A stretch of 64,000 nt of DNA from Clostridium sp. E02 (GCF_003833015.1 NZ_RJLQ01000017.1:57489-121488); one strand, 5' to 3'; positions 1-10,027 are shown, counted from the first letter of the stretch. Notes: generated by a model not told the origin, from the sequence alone. Program-made: numbers and translations.

Positions 1-45
1 CTGAGCCACACTTGGTTTTTCTGTAATGTATAACGATTTAGACAT
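1..45 (-). CDS. topB: Type IA DNA topoisomerase (TopB/topo III-like), N-terminal 15 codons only
   Basis: Only the first 15 codons lie in the window, running off its left edge. They read MSKSLYITEKPSVAQ, the opening TOPRIM strand with the Glu-Lys-Pro-Ser motif typical of bacterial topoisomerase III. TopoIII relaxes negatively supercoiled DNA and decatenates intermediates. A GTAGGGAG ribosome binding site precedes the ATG and a good promoter lies upstream. The complete topA at 31.8-33.8 kb makes this a second type IA enzyme. The call rests on a short stretch, so a plasmid or ICE-type TopB paralogue is equally possible. Confidence 0.7.
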   Translation of the reverse strand, partial: MSKSLYITEKPSVAQ

Positions 46-80
46 ATAACTCCCTACTGCTTTGTGATAGTAACCGATTT

Positions 81-109
81 ATTATACCATTAATGCCTTT
101 GAATAGCAA
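81..109 (-). promoter_or_regulatory. Sigma-A-type promoter for the topB-like gene
   Basis: On the minus strand a TTGCTA -35 box (104-109) and a consensus TATAAT -10 box (81-86) are separated by 17 bases, about 35 bases before the topB-like start codon. The stretch 110-227 holds no gene that I can support. Confidence 0.6.
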
Positions 110-227
110 TTATTTATAATGACTCGCCAAAAGACACCAATTAATTCATTATATCATTGATAATTTTGAATATCAATGTTACAAGGAAAAACAATTTACT
201 TACAAAATCATTACAACGTGGAAAGAT

Positions 228-1130
228 TTAATTTGAAGGATCTGTTTTTGACCTATTCTTTCTTTTATACTCCGTTAATAATACCGATAAAAACATCAAG
301 ATACAGCCAGCAGCAATTTTTAATGTTACCACTTCTCCCAGAATCAAAACAGAAAATATAAGGCCAAACACTGCCTCAAACGACAGGATAATGGAAGAAG
401 TATTGGGGCTTAGATTTTTTTGTCCCACATTCTGTAATAGATAAGAGATCATTGTGCTAAAAATCCCTAGATATAAAAGACCAATTAAAGTAGATCCTGT
501 GATCACAGTAACATCTAATTTCCCTTCTAGTACCGGTGCCACTATCCAGCTAAGAATTGAAGCTACCGCCATCTGTATGACTGTTAATTTAACCGGATCA
601 TGATCCACGGTATACCGATCAATAAATACAATGTGACATGCAAAAAAAGCACCACAAATCAAGGTCAGAAAATCTCCTATGTTCACAGATAAATCCCTCT
701 CAAGGGAAAGCAGCGCAAGTCCGGCAACTGCAATAACAGCTGCTTTTATTTGACTGTTACTTGGTTTCTTCTTATTTAATATCCAATGGAGATAGGGAAC
801 AAGAATTACATACAGTGTGGTTATAAACGCATTTTTACTTGCAGTTGTATAGGCAAGTCCATATGTTTGAAAAAAATAACTAATAAATAGAAAGAACCCT
901 AAAATACTACCGCAAATCAAGTCAGATTTTCCTATTGTTTTCACATGTTTTGAAAAAGCCAGAATTAATCCAGCCGTTGCTATGGTAAAACGCAATGCCA
1001 ATAAATAAGTCGGAGGTATAATAGCAACTGAATTTTTCATTACAGCAAAGGCACTGCCCCATATTGCGGCAGTCGTAATCAGGGCAATTACAGATAAAAT
1101 CTTAATCCTGCTTTCATTCTCTGTTTTCAT
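228..1130 (-). CDS. EamA/DMT superfamily membrane transporter
   Basis: A hydrophobic protein of about 300 residues with ten predicted membrane helices in two EamA-like halves. The family signature is visible as ITTAAIWGSAFAVMK near the N-terminus and NTSSIILSFEAVFGLIFSVLILGE near the C-terminus (quoted in part). Family members export amino acids or other metabolites; the substrate cannot be read here. I start at 1130 (MKTENESR) because an in-frame upstream extension would run through a hairpin at 1161-1184 that looks like the terminator of the upstream gene. It follows galM in the same direction, but the hairpin suggests separate transcription. Confidence 0.85.
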   Translation of the reverse strand: MKTENESRIKILSVIALITTAAIWGSAFAVMKNSVAIIPPTYLLALRFTIATAGLILAFSKHVKTIGKSDLICGSILGFFLFISYFFQTYGLAYTTASKNAFITTLYVILVPYLHWILNKKKPSNSQIKAAVIAVAGLALLSLERDLSVNIGDFLTLICGAFFACHIVFIDRYTVDHDPVKLTVIQMAVASILSWIVAPVLEGKLDVTVITGSTLIGLLYLGIFSTMISYLLQNVGQKNLSPNTSSIILSFEAVFGLIFSVLILGEVVTLKIAAGCILMFLSVLLTEYKRKNRSKTDPSN

Positions 1131-1160
1131 ACGTATTTTTATAAGTCCTTTCATAAAAGT

Positions 1161-1184
1161 ACAGGGGCGCATCTGCGTCCCTGT
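1161..1184 (-). terminator. Hairpin after galM
   Basis: The inverted repeat ACAGGG.CGCA / TGCG.CCCTGT with a two-base loop is followed on the minus strand by ACTTTT. It lies 30 bases beyond the galM stop and is a plausible weak intrinsic terminator. Confidence 0.5.
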
Positions 1185-1214
1185 ATCCATTCCGCTATTT
1201 TTTATTACTCGTAT

Positions 1215-2270
1215 TTAAAGTGAAAATTTATAAATTGTTGTTGTTTGGTATTCGTCTCCAGCCTTTAATAACGGAGAGGGGAACTTTGGTTCATTCACTG
1301 CGTTGGGATAATATTGGGTTTCAAAACAATAGCAAGTACGTCTATCATATATGGCCCCCTCTTTACCAACCATACCCTTTGGAAGGAAATTGGCTGTATA
1401 GAACTGCATTCCTGGTAAATCCGTATAAACTTCCATACGGATTCCAGTCTCATCCGATTCTGCTGCCGCACACAAGGAAACATCTCCAGACTGATTGTTT
1501 AATACCCAGTTATGATCATAACCTTTTCCATAAATCAATGCTTCGTATTCTTTGTCTATATCCTGATCTATGGGTTTCATCACAGTAAAATCCATAGGAG
1601 TTCCCTTCACTGGAGTATACTCGCCAGTTGGAATGGAATGCTCATCCGCTCTGGTATAATTGTCTGCATCCAGCCAGACTCGTTGATTCATGGCACATCC
1701 AGAACCTTGTCCAGACAGATTAAAATAGCTATGATTCGTGAAATTGGCTACTGTATCCTGATCACACACCATGTGATAGGAAATATTAATACTATTATCA
1801 GGGGTCAGAGTATAGGTAATGGTGATGTTTGCATTTCCGGGAAATCCCTGATCTCCATCTGGTGAGAAGAGTGAAAAGATCACACTGGTTCCCAGTTCTT
1901 CCTCCTCCGCTTGGCTGTCCCATAAGCGATCATGATAGAGATCCGTTCCGCTATGTAAATTGTTGTTCCCATCATTGGCCGCGAGTTTATACTCTTTTCC
2001 AGCCAAATTAAATCTTGCATCCGCAATCCGGTTAGCATTTCTTCCGATGGGCGCGCCAAAATGTGGTGGATTTAAAAGATAGTCAGAAACAGAGTCATAC
2101 CCTAATACAACATCCACTTCCTTTTCACTCTTGTCTGGCACTTTCATCGTTACCCAAACTGCACCTAAATTTGAGAACGTAGCAGATACTCCATTTTCGT
2201 TTACCAGTGTATACAGATACACCTCTCTGCCATCGGGCATATTCCCCCATAGTTCTTTTTTGTAAGCCAT
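1215..2270 (-). CDS. galM: Aldose 1-epimerase (mutarotase)
   Basis: 351 residues, normal length for the family. GalM interconverts alpha and beta anomers of hexoses in the cytoplasm. The pattern PIGRNANRIADARF and a NNLHSG histidine segment are characteristic, as are the later His in TNHSYFNLSG and the acidic residue in CFETQYYP that completes the catalytic site. GGAGGAAATAAC precedes the ATG. It lies 43 bases downstream of asd with no terminator between, so the two may be co-transcribed although their pathways are unrelated. Confidence 0.92.
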   Translation of the reverse strand: MAYKKELWGNMPDGREVYLYTLVNENGVSATFSNLGAVWVTMKVPDKSEKEVDVVLGYDSVSDYLLNPPHFGAPIGRNANRIADARFNLAGKEYKLAANDGNNNLHSGTDLYHDRLWDSQAEEEELGTSVIFSLFSPDGDQGFPGNANITITYTLTPDNSINISYHMVCDQDTVANFTNHSYFNLSGQGSGCAMNQRVWLDADNYTRADEHSIPTGEYTPVKGTPMDFTVMKPIDQDIDKEYEALIYGKGYDHNWVLNNQSGDVSLCAAAESDETGIRMEVYTDLPGMQFYTANFLPKGMVGKEGAIYDRRTCYCFETQYYPNAVNEPKFPSPLLKAGDEYQTTTIYKFSL

Positions 2271-2313
2271 GTTATTTCCTCCAATATCCCTATTTTATAA
2301 AAATCCATAGTTC

Positions 2314-3402
2314 TTAATCCCTGGATTTAATATACCCCTGAGCGGTCAAAAGTTCAGCACAAAGCACAGCGCCACCGGCTGCCCCGCGAACTGTATTATG
2401 CGAGAGTCCTACGAATTTATAATCATAAACGGTATCTTCTCTTAATCGGCCAACGGAAACACCCATACCATGCTCAAAATCCACATCCAAAGCCACCTGA
2501 GGACGGTTATCTTCTTCTAAGTACTGTATAAACTGTTCTGGAGCACTTGGCAGTTTAAGTTCCTGCGGTAACCCTTTAAAGTGAACCAAACGCTCAATTA
2601 GTTGTTCTTTGGTTGGCTTTTTCCGAAACTTCACAAAAACGGCTGCTGTATGACCATTTAATACTGGTACCCGGATGCACTGACAGGTGATTAACGGTTC
2701 GCTGGCTTTTATGATCTCCCCATTCTCTATCGTCCCCAACAGGCGAAGAGGCTCTTGTTCACTCTTTTCTTCTTCTCCTCCAATATATGGGATGATATTA
2801 CCGTCCATCTCAGGCCAATCCTGAAAGGTTTTCCCTGCTCCGGAAATTGCCTGATACGTGGTAACAACGACTTCATATGGTTCAAATTCCTTCCACGCAA
2901 ATAGAACTGGAGCATAGCTTTGAATGGAACAGTTTGGTTTGACTGCAATAAACCCACTCTGAGTTCCCAAACGTGTTCTCTGATCTTTAATGATCTGAAA
3001 ATGCTCAGGATTAATCTCAGGAACCACCATAGGTACATCCTTTGTCCAGCGGTGGGCACTATTATTTGAGACAACGGGTATCTCCGCCTTGGCATAAGCT
3101 TCTTCGATTTCACGTATTTCATCTTTCGTCATATCTACGGCACTGAATACAAAATCAACACTGGAAGCTACTTTTTCCACCTCATTGACATTCATAACGA
3201 TCAGATCTTTTACTGCTTCGGGCATGGGAGTCGTCATCTTCCAGCGATTTCCCACTGCTTCTTTGTATGTTTTTCCTGCAGAACGGGGGCTGGCTGCCAC
3301 TGTTACAACTTTATACCAAGGATGCATCTCTAACAGGGAAATAAATCTCTGCCCCACCATACCGGTTGCTCCTAATACGCCAACTCGTAACTTTTTTTCC
3401 AT
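2314..3402 (-). CDS. asd: Aspartate-semialdehyde dehydrogenase
   Basis: Reduces aspartyl phosphate to aspartate semialdehyde, the branch point to lysine, diaminopimelate, threonine and methionine. The 362-residue protein has an N-terminal NADP-binding motif GVLGATGMVGQRF, the catalytic cysteine in VKPNCSIQS (about residue 160) and a GHTAAVFV segment. It resembles the longer archaeal/Clostridia type more than the E. coli type. AGGAGATAGCG precedes the ATG. The next gene upstream (parC) ends 160 bases away. I saw no lysine riboswitch or T-box in that gap. Confidence 0.93.
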   Translation of the reverse strand: MEKKLRVGVLGATGMVGQRFISLLEMHPWYKVVTVAASPRSAGKTYKEAVGNRWKMTTPMPEAVKDLIVMNVNEVEKVASSVDFVFSAVDMTKDEIREIEEAYAKAEIPVVSNNSAHRWTKDVPMVVPEINPEHFQIIKDQRTRLGTQSGFIAVKPNCSIQSYAPVLFAWKEFEPYEVVVTTYQAISGAGKTFQDWPEMDGNIIPYIGGEEEKSEQEPLRLLGTIENGEIIKASEPLITCQCIRVPVLNGHTAAVFVKFRKKPTKEQLIERLVHFKGLPQELKLPSAPEQFIQYLEEDNRPQVALDVDFEHGMGVSVGRLREDTVYDYKFVGLSHNTVRGAAGGAVLCAELLTAQGYIKSRD

Positions 3403-3561
3403 CGCTATCTCCTCATTTCTATTATTTTATAATACTATCCTATGTGGAATTCTTAATTATCCTATAACAAAGTCAAAGAAAAATCAATATTTATTCGCGT
3501 GAAAAATACATTTGTCCGTGTGTTGCGTACTTTTTTTGAGAATGTATGTCGCAGCAAAGAT

Positions 3562-5796
3562 CTAGAGACGAACTTTACTTCCTTTGCCATCTCGCTTATT
3601 TATTTTCAACCGGTTTAAATGTACTTCTTTTTCTTTATATCGAATAACCGGATCTGTCCCTAATAGATAAACAGCTTCAAGTTCTTCTCCCTGGGACAAT
3701 TTTATTCCTCTAACTCCTCTTGCATTCTTTTTCATTACAGTTATTTCATCGGTCGGAAAACGCAAAAACACTCCCGTGGATGTTTGAAGTACGATGTCAG
3801 ACTGCCCGTCAAACGGCTGAATGTCAATCAAGCAATCCTCTTCTTGAAGTTTTGTGGCAGACACCAAACGATTATTGGTCTCAAATTCGTCTCCTGAAAC
3901 CAGCTTTACAAGCGCCTGCTTGGTTGCAAACAGGAATTGATGACCTTTTAATCCTTGCGCATAGGATAAGTAAATTATCTCTTCTTTTGTTCCATCGAAT
4001 TTGCACAAATTCTCTACAGGAGTTCCTTTATCTCTTAGTTTTCCACCTGGAATATCTAGTATCTTAATCTGATGAAGATTTCCAGCATTGGTGAAAATAC
4101 ATATTTTGTCGGTATTTAAACAGTTTACCACATATGGATTCTCCGTTTCAATGGTTTCCTTATTTCTTTCATACGTGTTTTTATCTAGAATCTTACAATA
4201 ACCAAACCGATCCATAACAAAACTAACCTCAGCGATTGCAACTGCATTTTCATCATAAACCGCTTCTTTTCCATCTTCGATCAGAGTCCTTCTAGGTGTT
4301 CCGTATTCCTTTTTGATCTCATCTAAATCCTGTTTAATAACCACGTTCATATTTTTTCTACCAGACAAAATCGTTTCATATTTTTTGATCTTCGCCACTG
4401 TTTCTTTATATTCTTTCTCCAACTGAAGAATTTCCAACCCAATTAATTTATAAAGACGCATCTCAAGAATTGCACTTGCCTGTTTTTCTGTAAAACACAG
4501 CTTCTTGGCATCCGCTTCCAAACCTTGGACGCGAAAGTTAATATTAGTAATATCACCTGTCATCAAACATGCTTTGGCATCTTTTAAGTTTTTAGATCCT
4601 CGCAATACAGCAATAATCAAATCAATGATGTCACAGGCTTTGATCAAACCTTCTTTGATTTCTTTCTTTTCTAATTCTTTTTCCAAAAGTGTTTGATATT
4701 TTTTAGTTGCGTTTTTGTATTGAAAATCTAGGTAATATTTTAGGATACTTTTTAAATCAAGGGTCTCAGGTCTGCCGTTCGATATGGCTAGCATATTTAC
4801 CCCATAGGTATCCTCTAATCTTGTTTTCTTATAAAGAATGTTACGGATTTTTTCTACATCTGCATCTTTTTTTAGTTCCAGTACAATCCGAATTCCGTCT
4901 TTGTTTGACTGGTTTGAGATATCAACAACATCAGAAAGTTTTTTACTTTCTACCAGTTCGGCTACATCGATTAAGAATTTATTGATCCCAGTTCCGATCA
5001 TCGTATAGGGAATCTCAGTGATGACTAATTTATCTTTATCTGTTTTACGCTTGCCAAGTTCCACTTCCAGTTTGCCTCGAAGTTTAATCTTGCCGGTACC
5101 AGACTCATAGATTGCCTGCAAATCGCTTTTATTGGCTATGATCCCTCCTGTAGGAAAATCTGGGCCTGGCAAATACTCCATCAATTCAGCCACTGATTGG
5201 TCTGGGTTCTCAATATAAGACTGAACTGCATCGATTACCTCACTTAAGTTATGAGCCGGAATGCTGGTACTCATGCCTACTGCAATCCCCTCCGCTCCAT
5301 TGATTAATAGATTGGGAACTCTGACAGGCAGAACCTCTGGCTCCTCCTCCGTCTCATCGTAATTGGGTACAAAATCTACAGTCTTATCTAAATCTTTTAG
5401 ATAAACTTCTTCTGCAAATTTCTCAAGTCTTGCTTCTGTATATCGCATAGCAGCCGCTCCATCACCTTCGATGGAACCAAAATTACCATGACCATTTACT
5501 AAGGGCATTCCTTTTTTAAACAACTGAGACATGACAACTAGCGTCTCATATATGGAACTGTCTCCATGGGGATGATATTTACCCATAGTATCTCCAACGA
5601 TACGAGCTGATTTCCGGTGAGGTTTATCATGGTTTAATCTAAGTTCACTCATATCGTACAGAACTCTCCGCTGTACTGGTTTTAATCCATCTCTTGCATC
5701 TGGGATCGCTCTGGCTGTGATGACACTCATGGAATAGTTCATGTAGCTTTTCTGCATCTCCTCAGAATATTCTGTTTTAATGATTTTTTCTGCCAT
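3562..5796 (-). CDS. parC: DNA topoisomerase IV subunit A (type II topoisomerase, GyrA/ParC family)
   Basis: The DNA breakage-reunion subunit. Visible are the winged-helix start [16 protein letters not shown], the HPHGDSS segment of the quinolone-resistance region, the catalytic tyrosine in [11 protein letters not shown] (about residue 120) and a C-terminal region with GVRGIKL-type beta-propeller blades. It is 744 residues, shorter than a typical GyrA, and I see no QRRGGKG gyrase box, which favours ParC. It follows parE by 11 bases in one operon. Assignment to topo IV instead of a second gyrase is inferred from length and the missing box. Confidence 0.85.
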   Translation of the reverse strand: MAEKIIKTEYSEEMQKSYMNYSMSVITARAIPDARDGLKPVQRRVLYDMSELRLNHDKPHRKSARIVGDTMGKYHPHGDSSIYETLVVMSQLFKKGMPLVNGHGNFGSIEGDGAAAMRYTEARLEKFAEEVYLKDLDKTVDFVPNYDETEEEPEVLPVRVPNLLINGAEGIAVGMSTSIPAHNLSEVIDAVQSYIENPDQSVAELMEYLPGPDFPTGGIIANKSDLQAIYESGTGKIKLRGKLEVELGKRKTDKDKLVITEIPYTMIGTGINKFLIDVAELVESKKLSDVVDISNQSNKDGIRIVLELKKDADVEKIRNILYKKTRLEDTYGVNMLAISNGRPETLDLKSILKYYLDFQYKNATKKYQTLLEKELEKKEIKEGLIKACDIIDLIIAVLRGSKNLKDAKACLMTGDITNINFRVQGLEADAKKLCFTEKQASAILEMRLYKLIGLEILQLEKEYKETVAKIKKYETILSGRKNMNVVIKQDLDEIKKEYGTPRRTLIEDGKEAVYDENAVAIAEVSFVMDRFGYCKILDKNTYERNKETIETENPYVVNCLNTDKICIFTNAGNLHQIKILDIPGGKLRDKGTPVENLCKFDGTKEEIIYLSYAQGLKGHQFLFATKQALVKLVSGDEFETNNRLVSATKLQEEDCLIDIQPFDGQSDIVLQTSTGVFLRFPTDEITVMKKNARGVRGIKLSQGEELEAVYLLGTDPVIRYKEKEVHLNRLKINKRDGKGSKVRL

Positions 5797-5807
5797 ATTC
5801 CTTCTCC

Positions 5808-7727
5808 TTATGCATCTATCTCAGCTTCGTCCGCGTGTTCGTATATAAACTTTCGTCTAGGGGATACTTCGCTTCCCATAAGCATTTCCGTGATTTCTGA
5901 TGCCATTCTGGCATCTTCAATCTCTACCTGCTTTAAAACACGACGCTCTGGATCTAAAGTCGTTTCCCATAACTGTTCCGCATCCATCTCACCCAGACCT
6001 TTGTATCGTTGTAGTGTAAAATCTCCTTTGTGGGTTGTACGATAACGATCCAGATCTTTTTCATCATAAAGATATTTTCCTTCTCCTCTTTTGGGAATCA
6101 CTTTAAAAAGGGGAGGCATCGCGATGTACACATGCCCGTTATAAATCAAATCTGACATAAAACGGTAAAGAAACGTTAAAAGGAGGGTGTCGATATGGCT
6201 TCCATCCACATCGGCATCCGTCATAAGAATGATTTTATGATAACGCAGTTTTGTAATATCAAAATCGTTGCCATAGCCCTCCGAAAAACCACAGCCAAAG
6301 GTATTGATCATTGTCTTAATCTCTGCATTTGCCAGCACCTTATCCATAGAAGCCTTTTCTACATTGAGAATCTTTCCACGAATGGGCAAAATAGCCTGAT
6401 ACTTTCTATTTCTTGCCGTCTTTGCAGAACCACCTGCGGAATCCCCTTCTACGATAAAGATTTCACACTTCTCTGAATCTCGACTTTCACAGTTAGCCAG
6501 TTTGCCGTTGCTGTCAAAGGAAAACTTGGATCTAGAAAGCATATTGGTTTTCGCTTTTTCTTCTGCTTTCCTTATTTTTGCAGACTTTTCCGCACATCCG
6601 ATTACGGATTTTAAAACTTCCAGATTACGGTCAAAATATAATTGGAGTTCATCCCCAGCTACCGTAAAAACAGCTTTGGTGGCATCTGCACTGGCTAATT
6701 TTGTTTTGGTTTGTCCTTCAAAAATAGGATCCGGATGTTTCACCGCAATTACAGCTGTCATTCCACTTCTTGTATCTGCTCCTGTAAAATTAGTGTCTTT
6801 GTCTTTTAAAATCCCCAGCTCTCTGGCATAGCTGTTAATCATCTGAGTAAAGCGTGTCTTATACCCCGCCAGATGTGTTCCACCTTCCTGCGTGAAAATA
6901 TTGTTACAGAACCCTAATATATTCTCTTCAAATGTATCTACAAATTGGAAGGCTGCTTCCACTTCTACTTTATCAATCACACCTTTAAAGTAAATGGGAT
7001 CATGAACGGCCTCCTTGCCTGTATTGATTTCTTTTACATAAGCGATGATGCCTTGTGGTTCATGATAGAGTATGGTTTCTTCTTCACCTGTCCGTTTATT
7101 CGTAAAGTTTATCTTAAGTTCCGGATTTAAGTATGCGGTTTCATGAAGGCGGCTTTTTATCCATTCCGCTTTAAAACGTATCTTCTCAAAGATCTCTGAA
7201 TCAGGTAGGAAGTTTATCTCGGTTCCAGTCTCTTTTGTCTTTCCTAACGTAGGAAGTAAGCCATCCTTTAAATCCACAACAGGTATGCCTCGCTCGTATT
7301 TATCATAATGTATCAAACCATTTTTATAAATTTTAATAATCATATGGGCCGATAGTGCGTTGACAACGGAAGAACCAACACCATGTAGTCCACCACTTGT
7401 TTTATAAGCATCGTTGTCAAATTTACCCCCTGCATGAAGGGTAGATAAAACGACTCGTTCTGCAGATACGCCTTTTTTATGCATTTCAACTGGTATTCCA
7501 CGACCGGTATCTTTAACGGTACAGGAACCATCTGCTTCCAGTGTTACATAGATCTGACTGCAATAACCGGCTAAATGCTCGTCCACCGCATTATCAACGA
7601 TTTCATAAATCAAATGATTCAATCCTTTCGTCCCAACACTCCCTATATACATGCCTGGACGTTTTCGTACTGCCTCTAGGCCTTCCAATACGGTTATACT
7701 ATCCGCATTATACTGCGTTTTCGCCAT
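5808..7727 (-). CDS. parE: DNA topoisomerase IV subunit B (GyrB/ParE family ATPase)
   Basis: The ATPase subunit partnering the adjacent ParC. GHKL motifs are clear: EIVDNAVDEH (Asn binding Mg-ATP), DTGRGIPV, and GGLHGVGSSVVNALS. TOPRIM residues follow in the C-terminal half: IVEGDSAGG and MTDADVDGSHI. About 639 residues. I start at 7727 (MAKTQYN) because GGAGG sits six bases upstream of that ATG and overlaps the in-frame upstream ATG. First gene of the parE-parC operon; tRNA-Gly lies divergently upstream. Confidence 0.88.
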   Translation of the reverse strand: MAKTQYNADSITVLEGLEAVRKRPGMYIGSVGTKGLNHLIYEIVDNAVDEHLAGYCSQIYVTLEADGSCTVKDTGRGIPVEMHKKGVSAERVVLSTLHAGGKFDNDAYKTSGGLHGVGSSVVNALSAHMIIKIYKNGLIHYDKYERGIPVVDLKDGLLPTLGKTKETGTEINFLPDSEIFEKIRFKAEWIKSRLHETAYLNPELKINFTNKRTGEEETILYHEPQGIIAYVKEINTGKEAVHDPIYFKGVIDKVEVEAAFQFVDTFEENILGFCNNIFTQEGGTHLAGYKTRFTQMINSYARELGILKDKDTNFTGADTRSGMTAVIAVKHPDPIFEGQTKTKLASADATKAVFTVAGDELQLYFDRNLEVLKSVIGCAEKSAKIRKAEEKAKTNMLSRSKFSFDSNGKLANCESRDSEKCEIFIVEGDSAGGSAKTARNRKYQAILPIRGKILNVEKASMDKVLANAEIKTMINTFGCGFSEGYGNDFDITKLRYHKIILMTDADVDGSHIDTLLLTFLYRFMSDLIYNGHVYIAMPPLFKVIPKRGEGKYLYDEKDLDRYRTTHKGDFTLQRYKGLGEMDAEQLWETTLDPERRVLKQVEIEDARMASEITEMLMGSEVSPRRKFIYEHADEAEIDA

Positions 7728-7828
7728 GATATTCCTCCACATCTTGTATTATCGTTTTATATTATACAATGAATAATCCATTTTTGGCAAGTTTCTGGTA
7801 ATTTTTCCCCTTTTTGTATAAAAAACTA

Positions 7829-7857
7829 TTGTGTTTTTTTACTAACTTTGATATAAT
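7829..7857 (+). promoter_or_regulatory. Promoter of tRNA-Gly
   Basis: TTGTGT (-35, 7829-7834), a 17-base spacer and TATAAT (-10, 7852-7857) end 21 bases before the mature tRNA-Gly 5' end, on the plus strand. Confidence 0.6.
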
Positions 7858-7878
7858 ACAAAACGTATTGAAAAATAC

Positions 7879-7949
<71 letters not shown>

Positions 7950-7970
7950 TCAAAGCTTTTATTTACAAGG

Positions 7971-8013
7971 AAAAAGAGGACTTCCGGAATGATCTGGATT
8001 GTCCTCTTTTTTT
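7971..8013. terminator. Bidirectional intrinsic terminator
   Basis: AAAAAGAGGAC (7971-7981) pairs with GTCCTCTTTTTTT (8001-8013). A T-run on each strand lets it end both the tRNA-Gly transcript (plus) and the convergent DUF3795 gene (minus). Confidence 0.8.
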
Positions 8014-8018
8014 GCACT

Positions 8019-8498
8019 TTATTTTATATAGGAACGATAATGTGACTGTGATTTCTTAATTTCATAGTACTGTTTGGCCCCCAATTCTTTAATCTGATTG
8101 TTTCCTTCTAGCCATTGCAGGTATACTTCTTCTTCAAACAATTCCTTTACATTGCTGCATGGGAAACAAGAACATTCCCCACAAAAATCAACATGATGGT
8201 CCTCAACACATTCATTTATGTAACAATCCTTAATACTACAATCATTATGGTCTTCCCCACGACAGCCATCACATTGTGCATTGCAATACTGCTTTAGTAT
8301 TGTACGAAAGCTTTCTAATTGTTGAAGATACGTCTGATCGTCTGTTGAAAAATGTTTCCTATTAAATTCATAAACCCCTTCGGTATCGTGTAGTAGCTCT
8401 TTTGAACGTTGACATATGATACCATCTTTATAGGCATTGCATGTGTAGCACAGTAAGGAACAAGGGGCCATGTGTTTCAACAACTCGTCTTTTTTCAT
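8019..8498 (-). CDS. DUF3795-type cysteine-rich protein
   Basis: About 159 residues with clustered cysteines: CSLLCYTCNAY near the N-terminus, CNAQCDGCRG in the middle, then CSIKDCYINEC and CGECSCFPC. The pattern matches the DUF3795 family (zinc or FeS binding suspected, function unknown). I prefer the start at 8498, where GGAGAC lies about nine bases upstream; the longer version beginning METRK has no clear ribosome binding site. Convergent with tRNA-Gly, monocistronic. Confidence 0.75.
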   Translation of the reverse strand: MKKDELLKHMAPCSLLCYTCNAYKDGIICQRSKELLHDTEGVYEFNRKHFSTDDQTYLQQLESFRTILKQYCNAQCDGCRGEDHNDCSIKDCYINECVEDHHVDFCGECSCFPCSNVKELFEEEVYLQWLEGNNQIKELGAKQYYEIKKSQSHYRSYIK

Positions 8499-8661
8499 TT
8501 TTCTTGTCTCCATCCATTTACGTTTTAACCTATTGTATCATTTTGCCAGTATGGAAGTAAATAACAATTCGATTCGTTAAAAGGTCAAAGACATATGCAA
8601 TCGTCTCCAACCAAATCAATTTCTATAAATTTCATTTTCTTATATTTTTTTCAAGAAAGGG

Positions 8662-8690
8662 TTGATTTCTGGTTGTTTTTTTGTTATACT
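8662..8690 (+). promoter_or_regulatory. Promoter of tRNA-Thr
   Basis: TTGATT (8662-8667), a 17-base T-rich spacer and TATACT (8685-8690) lie 36 bases upstream of tRNA-Thr. Confidence 0.55.
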
Positions 8691-8726
8691 GTCAAAGGTT
8701 TGGCTGTATTGCTAAATCACAGGATT

Positions 8727-8799
8727 GCTTCCGTAGCGCAGCTGGTAGCGCAACGCATTCGTAATGCGTAGGTCGGGGGTTCGAATCCCCCCGGGAGCT
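8727..8799 (+). tRNA. tRNA-Thr (anticodon CGT)
   Basis: Acceptor GCTTCCG/CGGGAGC (one G-U pair), D-arm GCGC/GCGC, anticodon stem ACGCA/TGCGT around TTCGTAA (anticodon CGT) and T-arm GGGGG TTCGAAT CCCCC. No encoded CCA. Its 3' half matches the tRNA fragment at 51.0 kb at 36 of 43 positions. Confidence 0.93.
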
Positions 8800-8803
8800 G
8801 ACT

Positions 8804-8832
8804 AAAAACCTCGTGTTTACGAGGTTTTTTAT
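8804..8832 (+). terminator. Terminator after tRNA-Thr
   Basis: AAAAACCTCGT-GTTT-ACGAGGTTTTTT, a short strong stem with a T-run on the plus strand four bases after the tRNA. Confidence 0.8.
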
Positions 8833-8839
8833 TGTTCAA

Positions 8840-9183
8840 TGACTGAATTCCCACAAGTCGTTTCATTAATGGTAATGTGTCAGCCTGCTCTTTTGTAAAA
8901 ACACAGACTTTACGATACCCTTCAAGAAATGCTACTTTCGCCTCACTCATCATATCTTCTTCCATTACATCGTCCAGTCCATCAATCGCACGTTGAATAT
9001 CAAGTGGGAACCAACATCTGATGGCTTCATCAAAATCAATGATACTAAAATCACCGCTTTTTTCATCAAAAAAGACATTGTCTGGTTCAAAATCATAATG
9101 AATGATCCCATAATTGTTATCATTAATAGTAAGTTTCCGTAGTCCACTTATAAAATATAGCCCTGCTATAAAAAACGGTCAAC
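8840..9183 (-). pseudogene. Remnant of an aminoglycoside/choline phosphotransferase-like (APH) gene
   Basis: Translating the minus strand in one frame gives an open stretch with the APH catalytic core: IIHYDFEPDNVFFD (catalytic Asp and Asn, equivalent to HGDLHPGN) followed by FSIIDFDEA (Mg-binding Asp). The family is about 300 residues with this core near residue 190. Here an in-frame TGA lies just upstream and no start codon is available, so the N-terminal half is gone. The C-terminal part runs into the tRNA-Thr terminator. Phosphotransfer activity is unlikely. What the ancestral substrate was cannot be told. Confidence 0.7.
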
Positions 9184-9363
9184 TTATCTTTTAAATATAA
9201 TGCGAGATATCTCATTTATGCGGCATAGTTTAGATACCCCCTGCTCCGACTCGTTACTTGCTTCACACATTTACTTCTATTTTCGATTATTTTAATATTA
9301 TTTGAAACCTTCTCTTTTCTGTTTCATATACTAACACAAACAAGGTTAGAACAAAGGAGTACT

Positions 9364-10008
9364 ATGAATGTTAGTATAGGGATGAAAGCCCCCGATTTTA
9401 CTGCAATGACAACCTTTGGACCTATGAAACTGTCTGATTACAAAGGACACTGGGTAATTTTATTTTCCCACCCAGGTGATTTTACTCCTGTTTGCACCAC
9501 AGAATTTGTTGCCTTTGCACAGGCGAACGATGATTTCGAATCATTAAACACACAACTAATCGGATTAAGCATTGACAGCAACCCATCTCATCTGGCATGG
9601 GTTCATCAGATTTATCTCCTTACAGGTGTCGAAATACCTTTTCCAATTATTGCAGACCGCATGGCCGACGTAGCGAAGCTCTACGGTATGATTGCTCCAG
9701 ATGTCGCCAAGCAAGAAACTGTGCGAAATGTATTTTTCATCGATCCAGATCAAAGAATTCGCGCAATTCTTGTGTATCCATTAACCAACGGAAGGAATAT
9801 TTGTGAAATAAAACGACTATTGATTGCAATGCAAACAACAGACCAGTGCGGTGTGGTAACTCCTGCCAACTGGGAGCCAGGCTCTCCTGCAATGGTTCCG
9901 CCACCAAAAACATATGATCAGATGTTAGAGCGTATTAATGATTCCCAGGCAATGGGTCTTAATTGTGTGGACTGGTTTTGGTGTTATAAAGACAATCCCT
10001 GTTCTTAA
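9364..10008 (+). CDS. Peroxiredoxin (AhpC/TSA superfamily, Prx6-like)
   Basis: Reduces peroxides through the peroxidatic cysteine in HPGDFTPVCTTEF (about residue 46). The 214-residue length, the extended C-terminus (CGVVTPANW, GSPAMVPPP) and the partner motif KLYGMIAP place it in the Prx6/1-Cys group. Extra cysteines near the end (GLNCVDWFWCYKDNPCS) could serve as resolving residues, which is inferred. AAAGGAGTACT precedes the ATG. It stands alone on the plus strand. Confidence 0.9.
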   Translation: MNVSIGMKAPDFTAMTTFGPMKLSDYKGHWVILFSHPGDFTPVCTTEFVAFAQANDDFESLNTQLIGLSIDSNPSHLAWVHQIYLLTGVEIPFPIIADRMADVAKLYGMIAPDVAKQETVRNVFFIDPDQRIRAILVYPLTNGRNICEIKRLLIAMQTTDQCGVVTPANWEPGSPAMVPPPKTYDQMLERINDSQAMGLNCVDWFWCYKDNPCS

Positions 10009-10027
10009 CAATTTCAATTTGAGATAT

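Noticed and set aside
3403..3561. Lysine riboswitch or T-box before asd
   Set aside because: The gap is 160 bases, AT-rich, and lacks the conserved elements of either.
8717..8965. 82-codon minus-strand reading through tRNA-Thr
   Set aside because: Its second half is the complement of the tRNA and terminator. Only the first half is meaningful, as part of the phosphotransferase remnant.
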